Of a DNA stretch of 64,000 bases, positions 47,060 through 59,732 are shown one piece after another. The position numbers were made by a program, and so were the translations under genes. The stretch comes from Centropus unirufus (Eukaryota; Chordata; Aves; Cuculiformes; Centropidae), in assembly GCA_013397695.1 (NCBI GenBank), contig VYZI01000487.1, positions 50,224 to 114,223 of the forward strand, given 5' to 3'. The notes beneath the pieces are model-generated. The model had not been told where the DNA came from, did no database searches, and worked only from the letters and a program-made list of their open reading frames with translations. Every line of letters begins with the position of its first letter. Position 1 is the stretch's first letter.

Positions 47060-47346
47060 AGGAGATGATGGAGAGTGTAGTGATGTATGAGGGGGAATGG
47101 TTTTTAGCTGAAATTGGGGAGGTTGAGATGAGATCCTGGTGAGAAATGTTCTCCTGTGAGCCTGGGGAGGCTCTGGCCCAGGTTGCCCAGAGAAGCAGTG
47201 GCTGCCCCATCCCAGGAGGTGTTCAAGGCCAGGTGGGATGGGTCTTTGATCTCCTTGATCCAGTGGGGGGTGTCCCTGCACATGGCAAGAGATTTGGAGC
47301 TGGATGGGCTTTTAGGACCCTTCCAACTCAAACCATTCTATGATTT
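47060..47346 (+). mobile_element. CR1 LINE 3' fragment, plus strand
   Basis: From AATGACCAGGAGATGATGG to CCAACTCAAACCATTCTATG, a plus-strand CR1 terminus. Confidence 0.92.
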
Positions 47347-47989
47347 TTGCATCCTCCTCACCAAGAAGCTTTTCCTGAAGGGAGAAATTCCATCTCCAGG
47401 GTGTGCTGCTAGTGGCCAAATATTATTTCTTCACTTCTATCCCTGCTTTTCTAATCGTTTGGGGGTTCTGCACCTCCCTGCTTTTGTCTCTGCAGCTGGA
47501 AGTAGATGGGTCGTATGTAGGAAGGATAAATCCCTCAATCCAGTTTACAGCAGCAGATGTGGGAGCACCAGATTTGAGTGAAGATTCCTAAAGGGAATTT
47601 CCCTGCAGATGATATTAATGCACCTAAGGACGCAATAGTGACCCTTGCATGACACTGACCCTTGCATTTATGCCATTGTAAATACTTTTCAGTTGTATTT
47701 TTTGAGCTCCAGTGATTATATGGCTAGAAGCAGAGGTTTGCCATTTGACAGGGGCCATTGGGAAGGCTCATTTTGTCATCCCTGAGCAGATCCTCTTGCC
47801 TCTGGGTGAATGTCAAGTGGAATTTCTGCAGGAAAGCTTGAGGCTCACAGCTCACAGCATATCATTTGTGAGCCCCAGATCGGGTGTCAGTGAGGCAGAT
47901 CCCTCTCTTGTGGCTTTTTAGCCGAATAAAGACGTTTTTCTTCCTTTTGGGGTGTGGAGGGATGTGCTGGCTAGTGCACGTGTTTACCA

Positions 47990-48110
47990 GCTCTGTGTCT
48001 CCCTGGCACTGCTGGTGCTGCTAGCTCTGGTGGGACTGACGCTGCTGCTGATACTGGTGTTGGTGCTGCTGGCGCTGGTCTCACTGGTGCTGCTGGTGCT
48101 TGGTTGCGCA
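47990..48110 (+). repeat. Imperfect CTGGTG/GCTGCTG repeat
   Basis: Degenerate CTG/GTG trinucleotide-like repeat. Its leucine/valine-rich frame (47952-48188) looks like a membrane segment but comes from the repeat. Confidence 0.7.
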
Positions 48111-48588
48111 CCTGTGTCATCGTGCATCCTGCACTCTCGTCCCAGGAGGACACCTGAGCCAGCAGTGGCCCCCAGCTCCCAATCCTGAGCTGCTGGGACT
48201 AAAGCTGATGTTATTAATCAGGAGAATTGCCATTGCTTGGTCAGCAACCGGACTGGGCATTAACCAGTTCTTCCCAGTGTCAGTCCTGCCAATTCCCAGT
48301 CCTGAGAAGCAGTTGATCCCTTCACAGGGTCCCGCTGCTGTGAGTTCGTTGACGTGATGAATTCTGCTCTATTTCCCTCTTGGTTTTCCTTTGGACTCGG
48401 CTTGCTCTCATGCTCCGGGACAATGAGAAGGGCGCTCCCCTCTTTCCTCCCTCACACTGAGCCCTGGGCAGGAGGTGTCACTGTGGGGGACACGGGGCTC
48501 CCCAGCTGGCCCGGCCCCGCGTGGTGAGGCAGCAGAGCTTTGTGTGCAGCAGCTGCAGATGGAACCGGGAAGAGTTTAGGTGTGGGGC

Positions 48589-48702
48589 CATCCTTACCCA
48601 TTCTGGCATCACCATAGCTGTCTTCCTATTGTTTGACTGGATTTGGAATTGCCAGATTCCTGGGACCGGCCCTGTTCATCCCCCCATCTCCTTTCCTGTC
48701 CT
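48589..48702 (+). repeat. Dispersed repeat copy A
   Basis: Shares obvious similarity with 50348-50478 in direct orientation: both contain TTACCCATTCTGGCATCAC, then TAGCTGTCTT, then GGAATTGCCA. No known repeat family was recognised. Confidence 0.8.
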
Positions 48703-49234
48703 CACAATTAGAAGGACACCCCGTGCCCCTATTTTTCTCCCTCGTGCTGCTGTGCCCTGAGCAGGACCCTGGTGCTTTTGCTGCTCTCTGAACCCCGGGT
48801 TGGATTCACAGGGGGTGCTGCTGCCCAGCTCCGATGGTGCCTCAGGACCTCGCAGCTCCTCTGATGGAAGCAGGAGTTGAAAATCAGCACTGGCTCCCCT
48901 GCAGCAAAGTTTATTTTGCTGCGTGACAAGGGTGTTGTAAAATCTCTCCCCTGGCCTTGTGGCCTTGTCATCAGCTGAAGTTAACGTTGGTTGAATTGTA
49001 CAGATCGCTAGCACAGTTTTTCCTGTGGTGGTGATGCCTGGGGTTGCTTATCAGCAAGCCCTGATCTTTATTGGGGCCCCAATAAACCCAGCCAAGGTTT
49101 TGCAGATGCTGCTGGCTTCGAGCTGAGAGAAGGGGAGGATGGAAATAAAAGGTTTTCTCCCTTAGCTCTATTATCCTGAGGACAGACAGCTCAATCGGGG
49201 CAAAATCAGCAGGTTTGTTTAGTGCCGGTGATGC

Positions 49235-49350
49235 TGGCATGGCCTGCATTGGGTGGTGCCGTAGGTGGGATACTGGGGTACGCTACCCGGAGTGGGATGC
49301 TGGGATGCTCTCCCCGGGTTGGGATGCTGGGGTGTGCTCCATAGGGTGGT
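49235..49350 (+). repeat. Short minisatellite of about 28 bp, three to four copies
   Basis: Units of the form GTGGGATGCTGGGATGCTC occur three to four times with drift. Confidence 0.7.
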
Positions 49351-50049
49351 GCTCAGCTGCCAGAGGTGTGGTACCCAGGCAAATGTTTTCCCTCCAGAGA
49401 TAAAAGAGCCACTTTTTTTTTTTTCTCTTTCCCCCAAGAAAGTGAAAATGAATGTCAAGACAAATTGCACTTTAACCCACACTTGTCTTGCTTACAAAAA
49501 AAAAGCTGAATAATAGCTGAATGAGTACCTCTTTCCCTGCCCCAGCCGCACTCGGAAGAGGAGCCTGCTCCTCACAAAGAATTTGCTGTGTAAATAGAGG
49601 AGAGGTGCAGCGGCGGCACCGAGCTGGAGGGGACTCGTGGCATCAGAGGACGCTGGAACCCAAGTCCTCTCCTTGTGATTAATCTTCCTCAGCGTTGCTT
49701 TCAGCCACTGAAGAGCAGTGGGACCGGCTCTCGAGCTGCTTTGTCTGCTGCCTTGGCTGTGCTGCCAAGGGACCTTCCTGTTGGAGACTGGTTCTTGCCT
49801 TTGGAGAGGCTGTGAAGCACTTGACTCTGCTCCCTGTGTCCTGCTGGAATGGGATAATATGGTTGTAATTGATGGCAAGAGGACTAATGGCTGCAGAAAT
49901 GTGTAATTAAAGGCCAGGGGTGACGTGCTGTGAGGCTGCACTGTGCCTGGGAGGTTAGAGGGGTTGAGTGTGCTTTGAAGGGCTTGTCCCGCATGTCCTG
50001 CCTTGGAAGGGCAGGTCACCCTGCTTGGGGTGTCCCACATGCCTGGCAT

Positions 50050-50350
50050 CTTCAACTTAAGAAGGTGATGGAACTGTTGGAATGGGTCCAGAGGAGGCAA
50101 TGGCGATGATCTGAGGGCTGGAACACTGGGCAGGCTTAAAGATTTGGGCTTCTCCAGCCTGGAGAAGCAAAGGCTCTGAGGAGATCTTACAGCACCTTCC
50201 AGTACTGAAAAGGGCTCCAGGAAAGCTGGAGAGGGGCTTTTTCCAAAGGCATGGAGGGATAGGATGAGGGGGAATGACTTTAAACTGGAAGGGGGAAGAT
50301 TTAGATTAGACTTTGTGAAGAAATTCTTTGCAATGAGATTAGGGAGGCAT
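50050..50350 (+). mobile_element. CR1 LINE fragment lacking its 3' end
   Basis: From GGAACTGTTGGAATGGGTCC through GGCTTCTCCAGCCTGGAGAA to GAGATTAGGGAGGC. It stops exactly where repeat copy B begins, short of the usual CR1 3' end. Confidence 0.9.
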
Positions 50351-50478
50351 CTTTACCCATTCTGGCATCACTGTAGCTGTCTTGCCGTTGTTTGGCTGGA
50401 TCTGGAATTGCCACATCCCCGGGAACAGCCCTATCCTGCCCCCCATCCTTTCTGCTGCATCCCCTTTGCTGTCCTGTG
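50348..50478 (+). repeat. Dispersed repeat copy B
   Basis: Second copy of the sequence at 48589-48702, with a few substitutions and an extra segment of about 15 bp near its end. It directly abuts the truncated CR1 at 50050-50350. Confidence 0.8.
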
Positions 50479-50804
50479 CACGGCTGGTTCCCTGAGCACT
50501 GCTTCCTTCTCCCTCCAAATGCTGAGGCAGGCCACATGTTGCCAACATAGCTGCTCAAATCCTGCTGTGCCACGCGGAGGTCAGACAGACTGGGGTTGTA
50601 GCCCACTCCCCTGGGTGAAATGGGAACAGCGCTGGGCTGGGCGTTGTGCCTGGGAAGGGTTTGTGGCAACCATAATTCTCAATATTATGCTTTGCAGCTT
50701 CCCACTCTTAGAAGAACAGGTTTTAGCAGCTGCCATGAACTCCTAGCAGTGGGAAAATACAGGAGCTGGAGATCTGGAGGTTCATTGGAGATGTCATCAA
50801 GCAA

Positions 50805-51018
50805 AGATTAGATGAGATCTTAGGGAGAAATGTTTTGCTGTGAGAGTGGGGAGGCCCTGGCCCAGGTTGCCCAGAGCAGTAGTGGCTGCCCCATCCCTGG
50901 AGGGGTTCAAAGCCGGGTTGGATGGGGCTTGCAGCGCCCTGATCCCATGGCAACTGGATGGGCTTTGAGGTCCTTTCCAATCCAAACCATTCCAGGATTC
51001 TGTGATTCGGTGATTCTC
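50805..51018 (+). mobile_element. CR1 LINE 3' fragment, plus strand
   Basis: From AGATTAGATGAGATCTTAGG to CAGGATTCTGTGATTCGGTG. It re-reads about 55 bp of the CR1 region that ends the fragment at 50050-50350, so the two are probably separate insertions. Confidence 0.92.
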
Positions 51019-51635
51019 TGGTAATGAGATTTAAAAGACACCTTTGGAAGCACTGATCCTATGTTCCACCTTAGATGTTGTGGGTGTTTAGGGTCAATGG
51101 GAGCTATGTCTATGCACCACAACCTGGGTGTTTGGCCACAGACGCTGGCAGGCAGAACTAACGGAAGCAAATACCTGTTAATCTAAAGATATTTCTGTTT
51201 GCATCTTAATCACCACCAACCTGAGCAGCAAGGTCAGGCCCAGCTTTGGAGCTGAAGCTGCCAGCTCCACATGGGCAAGGCTGGGGCTGTAGCGTGGCTG
51301 CTGATCAGCACGAGCCAAGTACACGCTCCAGAAATAACATCATTATGGATCTGACCTTGGACTGTTCATATCCTTCTCCTACAAGGTGATTACTTTTTAA
51401 TGAGTGGCTGCTGAAAAGGGAGGAAAATGAATTATTCCTGCTGTAGGATTAGCTCTAGGAGACAGAAGCGCCACTGCCCCGATCAATGCACTTGCATGGA
51501 GCCCAGCCCCAACCTTCTCCATGACTGCCTGGTGATACTTTCTGCCATCGTATTATTCTTTAACCTTTATTCCTTTTGAGCAGCAACCCCACACGAGCAG
51601 GCTGAGGTGTTTGCACCCTGTGCTATATAATGAGC

Positions 51636-52052
51636 ATAGAATCATAGAATCGTTAAGGTTGGAGAAGCCCTCTAAGTTTATCCAGTCCAACTGCCAGCCC
51701 AACCCCACCATACCCACTAAAGCATGTCCTGAAGGGCCACGTCTACACAGTTTTGAACGCCTCCAGTGATGGGGGCTCCACCACTGCCCTGGGCAGCTTC
51801 TTTCAGGGCTTCACAAACTCTTTCAGATATGAAATTTTTCCCAATATCCAACCCAGCCTCCCGTGGGGCAACTTGAGGCCATTTCCTCTCATCCCGTCAC
51901 TTGTTCCTTGGGAGAAAAGCCCAACACCCACCTTGTTACAATTGCCTTTCAGGGAGCTGTAGGAGTGATGAGGTTTCCCCTAAGCCTCCCCTTCTCCACG
52001 CTAAACAACCCCAGGTCGCTCAGCCACTCCTCATAAGACTTGTTCTCCAGAT
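51636..52052 (-). mobile_element. Older CR1 LINE 3' fragment, about 420 bp
   Basis: TAGAATCATAGAATCGTTAA, then AGTCCAACTGCCAGCCC and CATGTCCTGAAGGGCCACG, an older CR1 subfamily, ending around the CTCATAAGACTTGTTCTCC segment. Confidence 0.9.
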
Positions 52053-52059
52053 AAATGAG

Positions 52060-53735
52060 GTTTAATTATAATTGGCTTAATCATAGCCAGGTATCTGCAA
52101 AATCCCTGGGTGCAGAAGGTGGGAGCTGTACGGGGCAGCTGCTCCGTGTGTGGCACACGGGTCCCCAAAGTCAAGAGTCTGTCCATCCACCCATGCAAGC
52201 GCAGGCACGCGGCCAAGAGGAGCCACAGCCTCGGGCATGGCTGAGGGCAGTGGTGTCAGCAAAGAAAGCAGCCAAAAAAAAGGAAACTTCTGGAAAATCC
52301 ATTAGTGAATGGAGTGCAGGAGGGAGCTTGGCTTTTCAGGCTGCTGAAGCGGTGTCTCAAAAAGAATCCGCGAGTCAAAAGGCTTGTGAAAACAAAAGCC
52401 ACCGAGAGAGGCCTCCGCCAGCCCTGCTCCAGCCGGGGGCCAGCGGAGCTGCGGGTGCTGAGGGCGGGAAAGGTGGTCCCCTAGGGATGGAGTCCATCAT
52501 CCCACAGGGCGTATGACGGGGACACATGAGGATGGTAAGAAAGGAGATGCAGAAATGATGGAAAAGAGGAGGTTTTGCTCAATTCCCTGTGGGGCCTGCT
52601 GCCTGGCAAGGCACTGAGGCGGAAAATACAACCGCGTTGTGCAGTGCTGGAGAGGGCTGGGAGGCTCCTCAGAATTAGAGTTAATTAAGATTGATTCATT
52701 CCATGGAGGAGATGAGCTGGAGCGTTGCTGCCACCCCTGTGGACAGGCTCCAGTGCACGGTGCAAATTATCTCCCTGCTGCAGCCTTGTCCCCACGTCTG
52801 CCACAGCCCCCAGCGCTGACCCCAGCCCAAGGCAAGATCGGGCAGGCGCTGGTGGCTCCTGCCTCAGCTTTTTGCACCCGGGGGAGTTGATTATTGGCGC
52901 TTCACTGGGGAAAAGAACCCTCGGAGGAGAGGGTTTGGGCAGGGGCAGGCGGTGCCCAGTCCCTCGGCCCTTTCATGGGCTGCAGAGCATTGCCTGCGTT
53001 TAGTGACCTTCATCCAAGTGCTTGTGGGAAGACGAAATGTGATGGCAATGCTTTGTTCTGGGAAAATAAGTAATTTTTCATTGTTTTCAGCCTTCTGGGG
53101 TTTAGGTGGGTATCAGGGTTCGTAGACAACGCCTCCCCCCGCACCCCACCCTGCCCATAGCGCCTGCCCAGGCATGCACAGCGGTGGGTGTGGATCAGAC
53201 CATGGATGGTTGATGGATGGTCCATGGATGGTGGAGCAGTGCTCTGGCAACCAGGCTCAGTATCTGTCCCTGTAACTCTTTAGCTTTGCTTCTTCTCATT
53301 CTGTGATCCCAGCAGCTGCATCCTCCAGGTGTCCCACCACCACCAACATCCATCTGCATGGCATCACATTTTTCCTGGGTGCCAGCTCAGCAGTGATTGG
53401 GGTCTCGTGGGGTCCATCAGAAAAGCATGGTCCCCCAGATCCTCCTTGTGCAGGTCCAGGAGGGCTTGGGGAGGGATGCGCTGAGTCCTGGTGGTTTTCC
53501 ACAAGTGGTTTTGAGGTCAGGACAAGGAGATTTTCAGAGCAGCTTCTGTCTGTTTGCTGACAGCATGTCCTTTGCTAAGTAGCTTCTGTAGGAGAGAGAT
53601 AGAGATGGTATAAAGATGCCTTCAGACTATTTCTTTAGTTCCCTCTATAGACCACGTGAATTTGGATACACGCAGCTGAAATCTTTGCAGGTGGTTTCAT
53701 GTGGAAGGTTTCTAGATGGGCTTGAGGAGGAGATC
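52060..53735. other. FIGNL2 putative intron, nothing recognised
   Basis: Mixed sequence. A small ATGG-rich patch lies at 53200-53235. No exon or element recognised. Confidence 0.5.
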
Positions 53736-53905
53736 ATAAAATCACGGAATGTTTTGGGTTGGAAGGGACCTCAAAGCCCATCAAGTTCCAAACCCTTGCC
53801 ATTGGCAAGGATACCTCCCACATGATCAGGTCACTCAAAGCCCCATCCAACCTGGCCTTGGACGCCTCCAGGGATGGGGTATCCATAACTTGATGATGGC
53901 CATAG
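53736..53905 (-). mobile_element. CR1 LINE 3' fragment
   Basis: ATAAAATCACGGAATGTTTT followed by GGGTTGGAAGGGACCTCAAA, minus strand. Confidence 0.92.
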
Positions 53906-54100
53906 TCATGTCCAAGCCAAGTGCAGACTTACAGCCCAGATAGGAGAAGCAACATCCTCACTTCAGCACATCCTCCAGCATTGCTGTGGGTCGGGAGCAG
54001 AAGCTGGAGGCAAAATCCAGTGTTGGAATGACTGGTGGGACCAGGAGCTTCAAAGAGCACTTACCATCCTTACCGTCTTGGTCACTGTTATGCAGATTGC

Positions 54101-54124
54101 ATGCAAATTAGGTCAATTTGACCT
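54101..54124. promoter_or_regulatory. Octamer motif beside a perfect oestrogen-response-element palindrome
   Basis: ATGCAAAT at 54101-54108 matches the POU octamer consensus. AGGTCAATTTGACCT at 54110-54124 is an exact inverted repeat of AGGTCA with a three-base spacer, the consensus nuclear-receptor (ERE) layout. Function is inferred from motif only. Confidence 0.45.
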
Positions 54125-57100
54125 CCTGGCCTTTTTATGAGGCCACATCTGATTCAGGGAAACAGTTCTGCTGATCAGAAATGAATTCTTCTCTTTAATA
54201 TAATCCTCCAGAAATGGACTGGGTCTAACCCTGGGCTCAGTAGAGCTTGTCCAGCATCAAGGAGTGAACTTTTGGAGAGGGGTTTCAGTCCCAACAGGGA
54301 TCTGAGCAGCACCCAAGGGCCATGGTGCCCTTCTTTGGGGCAAACAGAGGTTTCTTCTGCACTTTGACCACCTGAGACAGCCTTGAGGGGTGGTGACCTT
54401 CGATGACCTGAGTTCTCAGTGATGTTCTTCTTCAAAAACTCCTTCCTACTTAAGAACCATCTTTTAAGCTGTGGTCTGATGGAGATCACAGTCGGAATGT
54501 TGTGCCAAGGAATGTCCTACAGCAGGGAAGGTGGTTCAAGGCAGGACAGCTTCTGCTGGAGGAGAAGTGATGGTGTGGCCTGGAGTGGGAATGATGTTTG
54601 AGGGAGCCACGTTTTACATGTGCTGAAGCCCACTTGTGGCAGGGATTGACCAAGACCGTGATGGATTAATACAATAATTAATCTTTTTGGGATTAATGTT
54701 CCTCTTCAAAGCCCTGGAGGGAAGATGCCGGTAGAGCAGCAGGAGCAGGGAGGGTGGGGGAAGCCCCACCATTCGGTGGTTTCTAGACCCAAACAAGTAG
54801 ACCAGCAGTTTTGTCCTGTGTTCCTGGGAGTGGATGCAAGGGCTGAAATGGTCTGTGAGCCCAAGTCACACTAAGAAAAATACAAATAGCAAGAAAGAGG
54901 TTGATTTTTGTTTTTACATTTTCGGTCCCTTTTTTTGCTTCTTTTTCTCCTTTCTCTAGATTGAAAGGGGGAGCACAATTCTTCAACCCCCCTAACTACA
55001 TCACCTTGATATTCATAATATCCAGCTTTTATTGCCCATCCCCTCAATCAGGGGATTCCCAAGGCTGTTTGCTGTTTCTTCCCAGTGACACTTAGTGGCG
55101 AGTTTCTCCTTGCCCCGTGACAGATGGGTGATGCTCAGCTGCTGCCAGCCTGAGCGGATCCATATTAATTTTTCATCTGCTGGCCGGGTGCTGGAGCTGC
55201 ACAGATGGGCGATGGCCCGTTGGTCACTCCCAGTTGGTGCTGGTGTCCAGCTGCTCTGCACTTGATATATGAGTGGACAGAGCGGACGCTGGAGCCTTCA
55301 GCTCGTGCTGGCTGGGACTGAGGCTGTTTCTCCTGGGGATGGGGAGAGGGCATGGTGGGAGTTAGCCTAAATCCTTTTAACATATGTACATTGACCCTCC
55401 TCTGATTGCAATACCATCCTTCGCTTTGTCAGCTCCGCTTAGGAGAGGGTGGGGAATGTGGCTCACAAAGAAGTGCAGCTCTCCAGTGGATTTGCCAAAC
55501 AACCCAATTTGCCTTGGAAAAAACTCGGTTTTTGAGCTCTGGCAGTGCATCAAGAAATGGGCTGCACAGCCTGGGCGTAAGGGGAGGGGCTGGGGGATTT
55601 CATAGCAAACCCTCTGCAGGTGCTGCCAGGTTCTTGGGTTCCATCACGGCTTTGGGCTCTCTTTGCCCTGGTCTTGCTTTGGAACCAGCCCTGCTACTGG
55701 GGTAAATTGTTGCCAGGCTGGTTTTCCTCTGTTGGACCTGTAGGAATTTATTGGAGATGAGCAGCATCTGGCTTAAAAGCGTGCATTGATGTGCAGAAGC
55801 ATTGCTATAATCTACAGCATTAATGCCAAAGCCTTTCAGAAACATCAGCACAGCCCTCAGGTCCTCAGTGAGTGTAAATGGAGCATCTGTACAGGTCACA
55901 ATTCTGATTTATAGTGGGGATTTGACTTGTGATAATGCCGTTGCACTTTGCTTATTCTGCTCTTAAGAGGCAGGGATGAACCTCAGCCCAGGGAGAGCTC
56001 CGGGCAGCAGAAGCTGAACCGATCATCAGGAAATGCCTCATTCAAAATAAATAAATAAATAAAGTCATTCCCCTGCCTCCAGTTCCCTGGGCGGACTCGG
56101 GGAAGTCTTTTTTCTCTCCTCCTGCATTTGTTTTCCCCAGCTTGCCTTTAGCCTTGAAAATATCCCTGCTGCTGCTCCGGGGCCCGGGGCATCTCTGTAT
56201 GAATGCAGGGGCCTCTTGGTGGAATCCAGGTGCAGCAGCAATGCTTCGGAGCAGGAGTTGCATTGATGTTGGAGGTGCTGAGTCCAGGTCCTTGTCTGGA
56301 GCCACCAGCAGGAGCTGGTAGCAAAGTCCAGCATGGAATATCCATCCTGTACTCCATCCTGACATCAGCAGGGCTTGGAAGGGCTGGGAACACCTAGAGA
56401 TGGCTGTGCTGTGGCACGGGACTCCCAGCATCCAGGCTGGCTCGCTCTGGGCCCAAAGTTTGCACCTCAGAGGTGTTGAAACCTTGGAACTCGGGCAACC
56501 CTTTGAGCAGGACGGGCTCTCCCTGCCCGGGAAGCCGAGCACATTGGGCTGTGCTGCTGTGGGGAATTGCAGCAGTAATGAAAGTGCTCGGTGTCTTTTG
56601 AAAAGAACATAAATCCTCCAAGCTGGCAGTTCTGCAGCAAAAGGAGCTGTCAGCATTTAAACCAGCAAGCCAGATGAGCAAAGCATCACAGGGACTGCAC
56701 ATCGGCTCACTCCTGCATCAGGAGCCCAAGGGTGGCAGCGTCTTCCCCCTCCCAAGGGCTGAGATGCTTCTGGGGGGCAGCAGGGGCTGCCCAGGGGGTG
56801 CGGAGCCACATCCAGCACTCGCGCTGTGGGGCTGCACCTCCCTCCGGGGTGGCCTTCGGGTCTGGTCCCTCTTCCCAAGGCACGGGTGCTCGGGGGGGTT
56901 TGGTTGGATTTAAACCTTGGCTTTAGTGCTTCCTCAGCTTGAACGTGTTTGCTCTTGTGCGCTCCCTCTCCTTCTTTGCCCTCCAAATCTACTCAAACCC
57001 TCTCCTGAACCCCGGGGACGCCGGGTTGCTGCACCATCCCAGTGTGCTGCTCGGAGGTCACCTCGGCTCTTGCCCGCGCAGGCTTGGCTGGGGCCTTGGG

Positions 57101-58679
57101 TGCGGGCTTTGGCCATGGGTGCGCGTGGCTGGGCCAGGAGCTTCTGAGCTGAGTGTGCCCGGCGTGCGCTGCGGACAGGAGCCGTGCACCAACAAAGGCA
57201 GCCAGCGCCGGGGCCTTCGCTTGAAATCCCTTGGCAGGAGCTTTTCCCGGGGGAAAGGCAGCGGGAGGGAGGGCACCCGGTCCCCAGCGCTGAGCCGTTG
57301 GACACCCTCGGCGGTGCGCCCCGCTAAAAAGCCCCCGAACAAAAGCCCAGTTCAGAGTCGCTGCTGAATAGATTAACAAGATTTCCATAATTAGGGCGGG
57401 CGGGAACAATAGGATTCTCCCCTGCCCAGCCCCCCCTGCCCGCCTTTGTCTTGCGCTGGGGATAATGGGCAGCAGCGAGGGTGGGAACCGGCCTGGCCAT
57501 TTGGTCACTGGACAGTAATTTTCTCACACTGCCAAGGGGAGCATTGAAACATCTGTCCCGCTCCGCCGCCTCATTCATGTCCCATTTCAAACCCCTGACA
57601 ACTTCTCCCTGCCTGGCCGCCCTCCCCCTCCGCCTGGTTTTGTAGGGTGTGACTGGGCTTTCCGGCAGTTTTGGCTTTTCTTCTTCCCAAATGCATGTCA
57701 TCTTAAAAGGGCTGCGATGGAGGCAGGTTGGCTTCTCCATACTTGCGTGCTCAGGTTTGCCTTGGTGGCAGCAGCGCTGGTGCAAACGCGTGCCGTGCGT
57801 CCCCCCACCCATCTCGCAGCAGCTTCCCCGCAGGAGCAGCCCCGGCCCGTGCCCTGATCATGGGGTGCTTCCAGCTGCACACGTTTGTCACCTTCTTGGA
57901 GGCTCCTAGAAAAGCAATTCCCACCACCGTGCTTCATTTGTAGACACCAGTTTTCAGCTGGTGTTGGAGCAGTGGAATTTGGGTGTTGGTACTGATCCCT
58001 CCAATGGGAAAGAGCTGGGCACTCCTTGGAGGAATGCCCCTTTGTGGCTGTCCCTGTGAATCAAGCTGCCGTATTGCAGGAGAAAACAGATGTAGAGCTG
58101 CTATGGCCTGTGGGCTGCCAGGTCCTCTTGTCTCCGGGAGGGGGGGATGAGGGTGTCCATGGCACTGCCAAGGGCAGCTTCAGAAGGCACAACCTGGAAA
58201 TGCTGCCAGGATTTGCTGTTCTTGGTGCTGGCACCTCATTCCTGCCGTGCTGTTCCACACCAAGCCTGGTGCCGTGGTGGATGCTGGAGTAGTTGGCCAC
58301 ACCCAGATGCTTCCCAAACCCCTTTCCTCCTGCCCTGAGCTCCTTGCAGACGTGATTTTGGGGAGACAGAAGCTGCCATGCTGCACACTGCACACCATGG
58401 CCCAGTGCTCTGAGCAAGGTTGGAACCTCCTGGTGCTTTAGTGCCTTCAAAAAAAAATTTAGAAAAAAGCCTTTTTCCTCAAGGACTCATCCAAACCCAT
58501 TAATAGGTTCTCAGTGCTTTTTGCCCTCTGGCAGGGAAGGACACCCTCTGCCCCTCTGCACCCAACCAGAGCCCACGTACGGCTTGGGGAAGATCTGCTG
58601 CAGGTTTCATGGGAAGTGTTGTCCTTTGTGTCCATTAAAAAAGGGCCCTTTCCTGCAGGCAGTCGGGACTGGCTCTGTC

Positions 58680-58880
58680 TGAGCATTGATCTATCAGGAG
58701 CACATTAATAATGGCCAGTAAATGCAGGGAGGATGCCGGATAAAGCCCCGCAAAGCTGCCATTTAAATCCTCTTGTGTAAGTTTGATATCCAAAGTGGAA
58801 GTACAAATGCCATCTAAGTCAATTAGAGCATTAAGTAATCTAATTGTGCGGTGGTCACAAAGTGGCTTAAAGGCTGAGAG
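58680..58880. promoter_or_regulatory. AT-rich possible conserved non-coding element
   Basis: Dense homeobox-like words: CACATTAATAATGGCCAG, CCATTTAAATCCTC, CAATTAGAGCATTAAG and AATCTAATTGTG. The segment lies about 1 kb upstream of the FIGNL2 coding exon in otherwise GC-rich DNA. Confidence 0.38.
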
Positions 58881-59732
58881 AGGCGAGTGAATGGTGCACG
58901 AGGTCCCCTCCTGGCTCCTGTTTTCGACATCCCCTGAGGCACTGGGCATAAGGGCGGGGGACAGGAGACAAGGGGGACCCATGCTGAGGAGGTGATGGGG
59001 TTGTTGCTCCCCGCTTCTGTGGGCCCTCGGGGGCCGCCTGATATCTGGGGTTGGAGGAAGAGAGGGTGACACTGACATGGGCGATGTGGAGCCCTTGTGG
59101 GAGATGCTGATGCGGGTTTTATGGGGCGAGTGGGGCAGGTCCTGTAGAGCCCCCTAGGATGTGTTTCCCACCCTCTGCTACTGGGTCAGGACATGGCTGT
59201 GGCACTTCTGTCTTTGCCTTTGCTGCAGATGTTTTGGTGGGGCCACACACAGCCCATCGGTCCTGGCACTGGGCACAGTGGTCCTGGCCGACACTTGCGC
59301 TCAGCCTAGTGCGAAACGCTGCTTCCCTTGTGCAGGCGTGGGTAGGCACAATGCAGCCCATATTTCCCCTGCCACCTGACTAGATGCTGTTCATACCCTA
59401 TTAATATCATATGCATTATAATTTTTATATAATTATAACATTATACTCTGCTCCAGGTGGGGTATCTCAGGGCAAGGTGGTCCTCCAGCTATGTGTGCTG
59501 ATGCTCAGCACGGCAGTGCTGCCAACTGCACTGGGGCTGCACCTTCTGCATCACCTTGGCTTTGCCAGCATTTGATAATCTGGATATTTGATTCTGTCAG
59601 ATGATGTGACCATCAAAACTTGAGCTGCTTGGATTCTCCAAAGTGCTCCTGGTTGCTCTTCCAGGGGGATGTTTGCTCTGAGGTGGTCAGTCTCACCCTG
59701 TGCTGTCCTGTGTCCCCCCAGGTCTGTTGAAG

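Larger units (their letters stand above)
53906..59721. other. FIGNL2 putative intron, gene-free
   Basis: 5.8 kb without a recognised exon. Notable parts: an (AATA)n run at 56045-56061, a moderately CpG-rich patch at 57000-57320, an AT-rich possible conserved element at 58680-58880 and an AT-rich patch at 59395-59450. The acceptor before the coding exon is TGTCCCCCCAG, ending at 59721. Confidence 0.5.

Noticed and set aside
47952..48188. Leucine/valine-rich frame resembling a membrane protein
   Set aside because: Produced by an imperfect CTG/GTG repeat.
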